Part shown: positions 1-5,722 of the stretch, one piece after another | Layout: each line of letters starts with the position of its first letter | How positions within the stretch are numbered: the stretch's first letter is position 1 | Assembly: GCA_035289125.1 (NCBI GenBank) | Contig: DATDXW010000029.1 | Location: 1 to 14,645 of the forward strand | Reading direction: 5' to 3' | DNA from: JACQID01 sp035289125 | GTDB lineage: Archaea; Aenigmatarchaeota; Aenigmatarchaeia; GW2011-AR5 | DNA: 14,645 nucleotides | Notes under the pieces: generated by a model | Database searches by the model: none | Told to the model about the DNA's origin: nothing | Seen by the model: only the letters and a program-made list of their open reading frames with translations | Made by a program: the position numbers and the translations under genes

Positions 1-2502
1 GTCCCACGTCTTGCCTGCTGCCGCCAATTCTGCGACAAGCGAATTGACAACCGGTCCGCCTACCAAGATAAGATTCTTGGTCTGCCTGGACGTGGCGTCT
101 ATTTCGCTGTCTAAGCGCGCAACTGCCGTGGATATAGGCACGGACTCCTGTATTGTGGAGCCACCGGCCGAACCTGAGCTCGCCGTAGCTGCGCCCGATG
201 ATAGCACGAACACATTGGCAGATACCTGCTCGTCAGGGTAGTACACCTTTATGGTGTCCTGCCCGTTCGTGTTTCTCACTGCGAACGTACCCCAAAGGTC
301 AACGTAGTGCGTTATGTCAGAGTTGCTTCCAAGAGACGAGCTGTCCTCTGTGCCAGTAAACGTCGGTGCGTCGGCTTTAGCAACGTTGTTGGAGCCGCTT
401 GATTCCGATGTTACAGGCAGGATGACGCTGTACTCGTCGCCTGCGTTGTCCTTTTCCTCTACCAAGAGGATGGCTGGCTGCGTTACGTTCACGCCGGACG
501 AAGATTGTGCTGTTATGTTCATCGCAATGGACTGGTTAGGCGCTACATAACCGCTTGCCTGTATTGTATAGGTCATGGCTCCTGTTGCGGTTCTTCCCAA
601 CGTTAGCGTCGCAAGAGTTGCGTTGTCGGATATGTTGAAGCTGGATACGCCACTTGCTACTGACGTTGTTCCGTCTTCCCTGTTCGTTGCGTTCAGGCTG
701 ATGTAGGCATGCGGACCTATTGTCCAGATGTCTGCCTGTACTGCGCCTGTGGGCAAGCTGAGATTCTGTCCCTTTCTCAGCACGATAGACTGGTTAGGTG
801 CCACCAATGCAAGCCGTCCGCCTCTCTGCGTTTTTACGGTCGGGAACACGGTTACATACGAGCCTGTGTTGTTGGCTGCGGCTCCTGTTCCCCACGTCAC
901 CCCGAACGTTGACGAACTCTGTGCCTGGAAGTAATAGGTTTGTCCGTCTATTACTTTCTGGTCAGTGTTGTCCGTTCCCAGTGTTACAGTCAGCGTTGTG
1001 CCGGACATGACGTCGCTCAATCCTATGGATGCAGAGCTTGTTCCGTCTGCAGTTACGCTCGTCACCTTATACATGTGGCCGAACTGTCCTGCGTCCGTTA
1101 CAAAGTACTGGTCCTGGGATATCGTTGCGTTCTCTACGACGTGTATCGTCTTCGCGCTTGCGTCCTGCAAGCTGAACCCGCCGGCAGAGGAAGTTGCCTT
1201 GTGAGCGAACACGAACGTGTTCGTGCTTCCTCTATAGTCGGTAAAGGTTACTTGCAAGTCGTTGTCGCCAGAGTTCTGCAGTGATACCTTGTCTCTTGTG
1301 CTTGCCGTTGAGTCTTCTGATAGGCCGCTGAACGACACGTCAAAGCTCTTCCACGTTGGGTCCGTGAGCTTTCCACCCTTCTTTATGAAGTCAGCGGATG
1401 TGCTCTTGGCGGATGTGTATATCGTAAACGCGGATATCTGGTCGCCGGACGTTGTCAATGAAACGGACGTTCCGTCTACAGAGTCTTCGTTGTCGCCGGT
1501 TTTAACCTTAGCGCTGTTCTGCAATACTATTTTGTCAGCTCCTATGAGCAGCGTTCCGGAGTTCTGCGTCTGGTCAGTCGTGGACAGATAAAACACATCG
1601 TCCATGTATATGGATAGGTCGCCGTATTTCTGGGACGTGCCTTTTGTTATGCTTTTCTGTTCACCGTTGACGTTGACGACACCTACGGTTGCGCTGGTTG
1701 CGCCTACAAAGTTTACCTTGTACGTCTTGCCTGCTACAGTTATGTCCTTTGTTTCTGCGCCTGTCATGACAGTCTTGTCAGAGCCGCCTGCCAGTACGAG
1801 TTTTGCCGTTCCTGTGAAGGTCGAGTCACTGTGTATTGTGAATTCCTTGCCGAACAGTTTTATTTTCTGGCCTATTGCCGTAGATTTGGGCAGAGACTTG
1901 TCAAAGCTCACAGTCGTTCTATACAGATAGGTCGAGCTGCTTGGAGACGTGGTTATGTCTGACCCTATTGTATAATCAGGGTCTTCAGAACCGCCTGCAC
2001 CAGGCTTGGCGAATTGCAGTCTGAACGCGCTTGTTGAAGTCGTGTCGGTTGGTGTCAGGTAGATGAACTGTTGGTACTTGTAAGATGTACCGTTCGTGTC
2101 TACCACTGTGCCGTCTGCCAAAAGTGTGGGCATTTCGTCTTTTGTCATCGTGTTTCTCGCGCCTGATTTTCCAAGCGTGTCGTCAAGATATATCTTCGTG
2201 TTGGAAGTTGCTATTTCTTTTCCTTCACCGCTGACAGAAACCCCGCCAGTTGTTGCGCCTACCGTTGTTGCTTTGCTTGCCCTGCTACCCAACGAAGCTG
2301 CTACGTCTATTGCCGCAGCAACGTCGCTTGCGAGCCCTTGCGGATCCGTTCCCTGAGAACCGACTACCACGAGGAAGTCAGCACTCCCGGAGGAGGATAT
2401 GAAAGGCTGCGGATAGCTGGAAAGGTCTGCTGCAAAACCGATTGTGGCTCCTGCCATAAGCGCAGATATTGCGCCTGCGGCTGCCAATTTTCTAAGTTGC
2501 AT
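1..2502 (-). CDS. S-layer protein, methanococcal type (3' end outside window)
   Basis: The reading frame is open from an ATG at 2502 to the window edge, giving 834 codons without a stop. The N-terminus (MQLRKLAAAGAISALMAGAT) is a signal peptide, probably cut after GFAA, followed by DLSSYPQPF and FLVVVGSQGTDPQGLASDVA, the opening typical of archaeal S-layer proteins of the Methanococcus family. The last visible residues include NLILVGGPVVNSLVAELA, the GGP..N motif found near the C-terminus in that family, so only a short stretch is probably missing. The body is rich in Thr, Ser, Gly and Val, with N-glycosylation sequons such as APNQS (twice) and NVT. It should assemble into the two-dimensional lattice outside the cell membrane. 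A GGTGG ribosome binding site lies at 2512-2516. The family call is from recalled motifs; no alignment was run. Confidence 0.88.
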   Translation of the reverse strand, partial: MQLRKLAAAGAISALMAGATIGFAADLSSYPQPFISSSGSADFLVVVGSQGTDPQGLASDVAAAIDVAASLGSRASKATTVGATTGGVSVSGEGKEIATSNTKIYLDDTLGKSGARNTMTKDEMPTLLADGTVVDTNGTSYKYQQFIYLTPTDTTSTSAFRLQFAKPGAGGSEDPDYTIGSDITTSPSSSTYLYRTTVSFDKSLPKSTAIGQKIKLFGKEFTIHSDSTFTGTAKLVLAGGSDKTVMTGAETKDITVAGKTYKVNFVGATSATVGVVNVNGEQKSITKGTSQKYGDLSIYMDDVFYLSTTDQTQNSGTLLIGADKIVLQNSAKVKTGDNEDSVDGTSVSLTTSGDQISAFTIYTSAKSTSADFIKKGGKLTDPTWKSFDVSFSGLSEDSTASTRDKVSLQNSGDNDLQVTFTDYRGSTNTFVFAHKATSSAGGFSLQDASAKTIHVVENATISQDQYFVTDAGQFGHMYKVTSVTADGTSSASIGLSDVMSGTTLTVTLGTDNTDQKVIDGQTYYFQAQSSSTFGVTWGTGAAANNTGSYVTVFPTVKTQRGGRLALVAPNQSIVLRKGQNLSLPTGAVQADIWTIGPHAYISLNATNREDGTTSVASGVSSFNISDNATLATLTLGRTATGAMTYTIQASGYVAPNQSIAMNITAQSSSGVNVTQPAILLVEEKDNAGDEYSVILPVTSESSGSNNVAKADAPTFTGTEDSSSLGSNSDITHYVDLWGTFAVRNTNGQDTIKVYYPDEQVSANVFVLSSGAATASSGSAGGSTIQESVPISTAVARLDSEIDATSRQTKNLILVGGPVVNSLVAELAAAGKTWD

Positions 2503-2575
2503 TTTTGTTTTCCACCTTTGTGTTTACAAGCCCTTTCGGGCCGTCAAAAGCGCACCGACAGGTGCGCCTTTCTCT
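2503..2575 (-). promoter_or_regulatory. structured 5' leader of the S-layer mRNA
   Basis: Counting 26 nt from the TATA box at 2597-2605 puts the transcript start near 2575, leaving a leader of about 73 nt. It holds a perfect 7-bp hairpin (2550-2567, GCGCACC-TGTC-GGTGCGC in mRNA sense), a GCCC-GAAA-GGGC tetraloop hairpin (2530-2541), then the GGTGG ribosome binding site. Most other genes here are leaderless, so this leader stands out. A role in mRNA stability or translation of an abundant protein is inference. Confidence 0.55.
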
Positions 2576-2596
2576 TCTGTGCTATGTGCAGGATAT

Positions 2597-2605
2597 GTAT
2601 ATAAG
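2597..2605 (-). promoter_or_regulatory. TATA box of the S-layer gene
   Basis: The minus strand reads CTTATATAC, a good archaeal TATA box. It lies about 95 nt before the start codon, with a palindromic site immediately upstream. A second, weaker TATA-like CTTATACTT lies near 2636-2646 and could serve a longer transcript. Confidence 0.6.
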
Positions 2606-2611
2606 ACTGAC

Positions 2612-2626
2612 GTGAAACAGTTTCAC
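2612..2626. promoter_or_regulatory. 15-bp palindrome next to the S-layer TATA box
   Basis: GTGAAACAGTTTCAC is a perfect inverted repeat of two 7-bp arms about one centre base. It starts about 7 bp upstream of the S-layer TATA box, where archaeal activators or repressors typically bind. A partial half site (GTGAAAA) occurs at about 2645. The binding protein is unknown. Confidence 0.5.
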
Positions 2627-2722
2627 CCATGCACTAAGTATAAGTGAAAACCTCGTAGAATAGTTTACAAAAGAAACATATATGATATTAAAGTTCCAAA
2701 TTCCATATTTAGACGAATTAAG
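2627..2722. other. intergenic stretch, no gene seen
   Basis: AT-rich sequence between the S-layer promoter and the stop codon of the winged-helix gene. ATTTAGACG occurs twice (about 2707 and 2725, the second entering the coding end). I see no gene or RNA in it. Confidence 0.4.
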
Positions 2723-3649
2723 CTATTTAGACGCCTGTTTAGGTTCTTCTTTCTTCTCCTCGTTTTGATGCGTTTTTTTCATGCTTATGACATTGCTTCT
2801 GCCTTTTCTCTGGACGGAAACGAGCCCGCGCTGCTCCAAGTCGTGCACTATACGCGATACTTTGGGTTTTGAATAGTCCAAATCCTTGATTATCTTCCTC
2901 TGATCCACAGGTTTTTGCTCTTTCATCACTATTTCGACTACCCTCCGTTCCGCATCCGTGAGCACGGGCAGGATATGGCGATAGTCCTTCTTCCTGAAAG
3001 CGTACATCATCCCGATAAAGAGCGCTATTATCGCTAATATTATAAGGAAAGCCGCTACCTGGGAGGTATACTCAAAGGTTTTGTAAATGATGCTCGTGTC
3101 AAACGTTTCCCCGAGAGTGGGATTTTTCAGAGTCCATTGTATGTATATGACCCTGCCATCGGAGCCGCTGGCAGACGTTCTGAACGCTTCATTCCACACA
3201 GGCTCGTAGCCCCGCCTTCCAGTGCCCTGAAGTTCTCCCTGTTGAACCAGCGAGGCTCCTATGGGCAACTCAACTTTGACTGTGTATATGGCAGTGATTA
3301 TCGGCACGCCGAATCTGTATGTAAACTGGCTGAAATCGCCGAATTTGGAGAGCATATCACTTGCGGTGAACGAATACGTGAAGTTCTGTCCGTAGGTTTT
3401 GCATACTATGGAGGTGCCAATGGAAAGTTTTTCCGTCGTGCACTGAGTTTCTTTGCCATCCGCTGTGGCACGAACGTCTTTGACTGAAGAAACGATGAAG
3501 TAGTCGCTCTTCTGCACAGGTTCGGTATATCCTATCTTTATTGTCCATAGCGCGGTTCCGTCGTCGCGCAGCGAAACCGTCGTGTCCCAGTTGTTTATCG
3601 CCGCGTTAGAGACGGCCGCAAGGAGCAGCACAAGAAACAAAAATTTCAT
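2723..3649 (-). CDS. membrane-anchored winged-helix transcription regulator
   Basis: This 308-residue protein has three parts. Residues 1-16 (MKFLFLVLLLAAVSNA) are a signal peptide. A beta-rich region of about 180 residues should lie outside the cell. One membrane helix (VAAFLIILAIIALFIGMMYAF) is followed by basic RKK and a cytoplasmic winged helix (LTDAERRVVEIVMKE, then DLDYSKPKVSRIVHDLEQRG and a VSVQRKGRSN wing). This layout is known from archaeal one-component membrane regulators: an outside sensor domain coupled to a DNA-binding tail. I chose ATG 3649 over the longer frame from 3673 because it starts the signal peptide and sits about 28 nt from a TATA box (ATATTTAAG), implying a leaderless mRNA. 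The tail is Lys/Glu-rich. The ligand is unknown. Paired repeats in its promoter make self-regulation plausible but unproven. Confidence 0.75.
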   Translation of the reverse strand: MKFLFLVLLLAAVSNAAINNWDTTVSLRDDGTALWTIKIGYTEPVQKSDYFIVSSVKDVRATADGKETQCTTEKLSIGTSIVCKTYGQNFTYSFTASDMLSKFGDFSQFTYRFGVPIITAIYTVKVELPIGASLVQQGELQGTGRRGYEPVWNEAFRTSASGSDGRVIYIQWTLKNPTLGETFDTSIIYKTFEYTSQVAAFLIILAIIALFIGMMYAFRKKDYRHILPVLTDAERRVVEIVMKEQKPVDQRKIIKDLDYSKPKVSRIVHDLEQRGLVSVQRKGRSNVISMKKTHQNEEKKEEPKQASK

Positions 3650-3672
3650 ATCAATAGTTATTGTCAGAATCA

Positions 3673-3707
3673 CTTAAATATCCCCTTTTTGCTACGGCAA
3701 AAAGTCG
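3673..3707. repeat. promoter repeat copy 1 with inverted-repeat core
   Basis: This is one of two 35-nt direct repeats, identical at 32 of 35 positions to the copy at 3734-3768. Each contains an 8-bp inverted repeat (CTTTTTGC-4 nt-GCAAAAAG). The arms are identical in both copies while the 4-nt spacer differs (TACG versus TGTG). On the minus strand this copy ends in the TATA box (GGGGATATTTAAG) of the winged-helix gene, so the inverted repeat lies right against the BRE/TATA region. Confidence 0.75.
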
Positions 3708-3733
3708 ATGCCATATTATACGATTACGCGCCG

Positions 3734-3768
3734 CTTACATATCCCCTTTTTGCTGTGGCAAAAAGTCG
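3734..3768. repeat. promoter repeat copy 2 with inverted-repeat core
   Basis: Second copy, 61 nt upstream of copy 1 relative to the winged-helix gene. It also ends in a TATA-like ATATGTAAG. It may be a second promoter and binding site from a tandem duplication. No separate ORF starts between the copies. Confidence 0.7.
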
Positions 3769-3789
3769 CATATCAAATGTTCTTTACTC

Positions 3790-4218
3790 TCATTTCTTGG
3801 CCGGCGAGATGACCACTCCGCCGATTCCCGCGGAAGCGAACTGATGCATGAGCCCGGCTACGGAGTTGGAGATATTCTGCAATTCTTCCATGCTAACGTC
3901 CTTGCTTTTCGGCCCCATTATTTCTATGGCAGCAGGCCCATACATGAGCACCAGTCGTAGTAGTGACATCACGTCTCTGGCGAACAGTTTGACTTCGCAT
4001 ATCTTCGAATACGCTTCCTTGAGCTTGGGAGTCGGGTTCTCCACTCTGACAATATCCTGATAAGTAGTCTCGAAAACCGGCGTTTCATTTTCAAGCTTTT
4101 TCACATGGCTTTCCAGCGCTTCTTTCGCGACGGTCTCGTCCACTGCCATGACTTCTATCATGAACCACGCTTCTATCCACTTCTCGTCGCGTTTCTTCCT
4201 GATTTCTTCCCTGTCCAT
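3790..4218 (-). CDS. conserved-looking archaeal protein of unknown function, 142 aa
   Basis: The protein starts MDREEIRKKRDEKWIEAWFM and includes EALESHVKKLENETPVFET and VLMYGPAAIEIMGPKSKDVS. It has no signal peptide or membrane helix, so it should be cytosolic. The pattern (an aromatic/Glu strand, an amphipathic helix, a central V.NPTPKLKEAYSKICEVKL segment, then a YGP.AIEI motif) resembles a small family I recall from DPANN and other archaea with no assigned function. It is divergent from the Yip1-like gene, sharing what appears to be one TATA box 26 nt from each ATG. Start 4218 fits a leaderless transcript. I do not propose a function. Confidence 0.7.
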   Translation of the reverse strand: MDREEIRKKRDEKWIEAWFMIEVMAVDETVAKEALESHVKKLENETPVFETTYQDIVRVENPTPKLKEAYSKICEVKLFARDVMSLLRLVLMYGPAAIEIMGPKSKDVSMEELQNISNSVAGLMHQFASAGIGGVVISPAKK

Positions 4219-4240
4219 CTTTACCCTTTATTCCGAAAGT

Positions 4241-4248
4241 TTTATATT
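4241..4248. promoter_or_regulatory. TATA box shared by two divergent leaderless genes
   Basis: TTTATATT on plus and AATATAAA on minus. The box centre (about 4244) is 26 nt from the ATG at 4270 (plus) and 26 nt from the ATG at 4218 (minus). No other TATA-like sequence lies between the genes. A purine-rich CGAAAG just upstream on plus may be the plus-strand BRE. The minus side has a poorer BRE, so plus may be the stronger direction. Confidence 0.6.
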
Positions 4249-4269
4249 GGGACGCCGGCAATTAAAACA

Positions 4270-4827
4270 ATGTCTTTTGAGCTTATAAGGAATCCCGGCT
4301 CCAGTCTTGCCCGCGCGCGAAAAAGCAGGAACATGAGCAAGTCCGTGAACGTGCTTCTCACGTCTTCCTTTTTGCTATCAGTGGCGCTGGTATTCGCCGT
4401 TTTTCGCGTTTCCGCCTTGTCTGCTACGCCGCTGATGATTGTAAGCCTCGGCGCTGTTGCCTTTTTCATGACGATACTGCTGGCCATGGTGTTTGGCTGG
4501 ACAACCCAGATAATAGCCACGACGGTCGGCGGGAAGGGCAGATATTACGAAGGTTTCACGGCCGTTGCTTATTCGATATTCGCTCCGTCGCTCGGTCTGC
4601 TCGTTGCCTCTCTGATGACCGCAGCTCCCGGCACCTGGCCAATTTCCCTGACGATATTGTTCCCATCTTTTGCTTTGGGCGTGGCGACGTTCTATCGCGG
4701 CGTGAAGGAGCTTTTCAGGATGGACACACCTTCCACCATGGCGACGATCGCCGCGACGATAATTAGCTTTCTGCTGACGGCTTATGCGCTTGTTACGCTG
4801 AATCTTCTGGGTGCCGGCGTTGTATGA
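4270..4827 (+). CDS. Yip1-family integral membrane protein
   Basis: A 185-residue protein that begins MSFELIRNPGSSLARARKSR, a short basic cytosolic end, followed by about five hydrophobic helices: near 23-43, 52-76, 92-115, 121-138 and 155-180. The order of helices, the YYEGFTAVAYSIFAPSLG segment after helix 2 and the FYRGVKELF loop fit archaeal Yip1-domain proteins, usually annotated without known function. The open frame extends upstream to 4105, but that part is antisense to the neighbouring gene. ATG 4270 is 26 nt after a TATA box and fits the family start. The TATA box appears shared with the divergent 142-aa gene, so the two may be co-expressed. Family assignment is by topology and recalled motifs. 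Confidence 0.7.
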   Translation: MSFELIRNPGSSLARARKSRNMSKSVNVLLTSSFLLSVALVFAVFRVSALSATPLMIVSLGAVAFFMTILLAMVFGWTTQIIATTVGGKGRYYEGFTAVAYSIFAPSLGLLVASLMTAAPGTWPISLTILFPSFALGVATFYRGVKELFRMDTPSTMATIAATIISFLLTAYALVTLNLLGAGVV

Positions 4828-4875
4828 GACAGGTTTATACGTTTTCAACTTTATTCTTATCAGAGGGCGTCTAAA

Positions 4876-5136
4876 ATGGAAACGAAAAAGGGTAATGCGA
4901 GTTTGGAAGACATTATTAAAGAAATCGGCAGCCTTTCGGACGTAAAGAAATTGCCTCCTTATGTGCAGGAATTGCTCAAAAAGAATCTGGAGTCTGTAAG
5001 CAAAATAAAATTGCCTATATTCACTTTTAAGGAAAATAATGAGTGGATAGCAAAAACGCCGTTGTTAGACATTCCGGTAAAAACAGATGATGTGTTTTCC
5101 GATGCAAGGCAAAATTCATCCGCTGCCGCGCAATGA
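4876..5136 (+). CDS. HicB-like antitoxin candidate
   Basis: An 86-residue protein. The first half is helical and charged (LEDIIKEIGSLSDVKKLPPY). The second half has two strand-like stretches (KLPIFTFKENNEWIAKTPLL) that recall the HicB core, where a strand, an NEW/DGWY-like turn and a following strand precede a D-rich helix. It lacks the usual full HicB helix and C-terminal DNA-binding domain, so it is either a minimal or a diverged antitoxin. The strongest evidence is context: its 3' end overlaps the HicA-like toxin gene by 35 nt. A TATA-like TTTATAC lies at 4834-4840, giving a short leader. The sequence is AT-richer than the flanking genes, suggesting acquisition. Confidence 0.45.
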   Translation: METKKGNASLEDIIKEIGSLSDVKKLPPYVQELLKKNLESVSKIKLPIFTFKENNEWIAKTPLLDIPVKTDDVFSDARQNSSAAAQ

Positions 5137-5326
5137 AATTGTCAAAATTTTGAAGAGCAACGGGTTTGAACAAGTTACCGTAGTAAAGGGGCGGCATCTG
5201 AAATTCAGAAAGACGACGAGCACGGAAGTTCTGACGACAATGGTCTGCCATAGACCGGAAATATACCCTTCGGTAATAAAAGATATAATAAAACAATCCA
5301 AGAAACCGGAAGAAGAATTTTATTGA
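5102..5326 (+). CDS. hicA: HicA-like mRNA interferase toxin
   Basis: A 74-residue protein, the usual HicA length. It starts MQGKIHPLPRNEIVKILKSN, followed by GFEQVTVVKGRHLKFRK, matching the HicA pattern of a first helix, GFE, then KGSHhxfR, with H32 at the catalytic histidine position. The end (VIKDIIKQSKKPEEEFY) matches the HicA tail where a lysine/isoleucine helix precedes EEF. HicA toxins have a dsRNA-binding-like fold and cleave mRNA; HicB blocks them. In-frame ATGs at 5087 and 5090 would lengthen it by four or five residues; I prefer 5102 because it fits the family start. Overlap with the upstream gene implies translational coupling. The histidine is preceded by GR rather than GS, so activity is not certain. 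Confidence 0.72.
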   Translation: MQGKIHPLPRNEIVKILKSNGFEQVTVVKGRHLKFRKTTSTEVLTTMVCHRPEIYPSVIKDIIKQSKKPEEEFY

Positions 5327-5382
5327 ATTTTTCTCTTATGCATATGCCAATCCTGTATAAATCCGTTTCTGATTATGGTAAT

Positions 5383-5429
5383 TATACTCAAAGACATTAG
5401 TATTTGAACACTCTAATGTCTTTGGTATA
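5383..5429. repeat. 47-nt near-perfect hairpin between hicA and tRNA-Thr
   Basis: Two 12-nt arms, CAAAGACATTAG (5389-5400) and CTAATGTCTTTG (5413-5424), pair perfectly. A further 5 bp (TATAC with GTATA) extends the stem past one bulged T at 5388, giving 17 bp around a 12-nt loop. It could be a strong RNA hairpin downstream of the toxin gene, a dyad bound by a protein, or the remnant of a small mobile element. The rest of 5327-5479 shows no gene. A TATA-like TAAATATG near 5444-5451 probably serves the tRNA. Confidence 0.7.
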
Positions 5430-5499
5430 CCTGAAGGGCATCGTAAATATGTTCAATGGTTTATGTCATTCAGTATAGTGCCTCGGTAGCTCAGCCGGT

Positions 5500-5559
5500 G
5501 TATGGCACGCGGAAGGAACGATGCTTAAAGAGCGTCTGGCTGCGCGCGCCATATGGCAA
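5500..5559 (+). other. 60-nt intron in the D loop of tRNA-Thr (position 20/21)
   Basis: The junction folds as a bulge-helix-bulge. The central helix is GCCG (5494-5497) with TGGC (5554-5557). The 5' bulge GTG (5498-5500) and 3' bulge AAA (5558-5560) would each be cut after the second base. The intron's own stem is TATGGCACGCG (5501-5511) with CGCGCGCCATA (5543-5553), with a single A-C mismatch. This register alone gives a standard 8-nt D loop ending in A21 and a full D stem. Confidence 0.85.
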
Positions 5560-5576
5560 AGAGCGGCAGTTTCGTA

Positions 5577-5589
5577 TCGCAAGCGAAAT
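5577..5589 (+). other. 13-nt intron at 37/38 of tRNA-Thr
   Basis: The central helix is TTCG (5571-5574) with CGAA (5584-5587). The 5' bulge is TAT (5575-5577) and the 3' bulge ATA (5588-5590), each cut after the second base. The intron's tip is only a C-GCAA-G loop. The geometry matches a canonical archaeal tRNA splice site. At 13 nt it is close to the minimum length possible. Confidence 0.85.
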
Positions 5590-5722
5590 AACTGCAGGTC
5601 GAGGGTTCGATTCCCTCCCGGGGCTTATGGTTATCGGTTCGGATTTTAAGGAAGAGGCGAACACTTTTCACTTTCTCTACGCTCTCGGTAATTTTATATG
5701 TTTGGATGTAGTATCTATTTAA

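Larger units (their letters stand above)
5480..5625 (+). tRNA. tRNA-Thr(CGU) with two introns
   Basis: Removing two introns leaves exactly 73 nt. The acceptor stem is GCCTCGG with CCGGGGC, the D stem GCTC with GAGC, the D loop AGCCGGTA, and the anticodon arm GCAGT-TTCGTAA-ACTGC (anticodon CGT at 34-36). The variable loop is AGGTC, the T arm GAGGG-TTCGATT-CCCTC, and the discriminator is T73. Exons are 5480-5499, 5560-5576 and 5590-5625. G1-C72, C2-G71 and G35-U36 agree with threonine identity, and U73 is common in archaeal tRNA-Thr. CCA is not encoded. The introns fall at 20/21 and 37/38, each bounded by a bulge-helix-bulge motif for the splicing endonuclease. Automatic finders may miss this gene because of the D-loop intron. 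Confidence 0.9.

Noticed and set aside
540..810. Repeated ACTGGTTAGG sequence in the S-layer gene
   Set aside because: It encodes the short APNQS peptide twice; a similar peptide occurs in the S26-like protein. It is best explained as a sequon-bearing loop, not a DNA repeat.
709..1284. Long open forward frames antisense to the S-layer gene
   Set aside because: They lack start signals. The minus frame has a signal peptide, family motifs and 834 uninterrupted codons, and Ser/Thr-rich coding often leaves the opposite frame open.
3673..3768. CRISPR-like or terminator interpretation of the paired repeats
   Set aside because: There are only two copies with no spacer array, and they end in TATA boxes in front of a gene, which fits regulation better.
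4105..4269. Upstream extension of the Yip1-like gene
   Set aside because: It is antisense to the 142-aa gene and lies before the TATA box; the start at 4270 fits both promoter and family.
4378..4848. 156-aa minus-strand ORF over the Yip1-like gene
   Set aside because: Its translation is Arg/Gln/His-rich without domain pattern, and it lies opposite a clear membrane protein.
5480..5625. Reading the tRNA locus as one intron at 26/27 with a TGGC D stem
   Set aside because: This gives a mismatched D stem and no bulge-helix-bulge; the two-intron reading gives perfect stems and exactly 73 nt.
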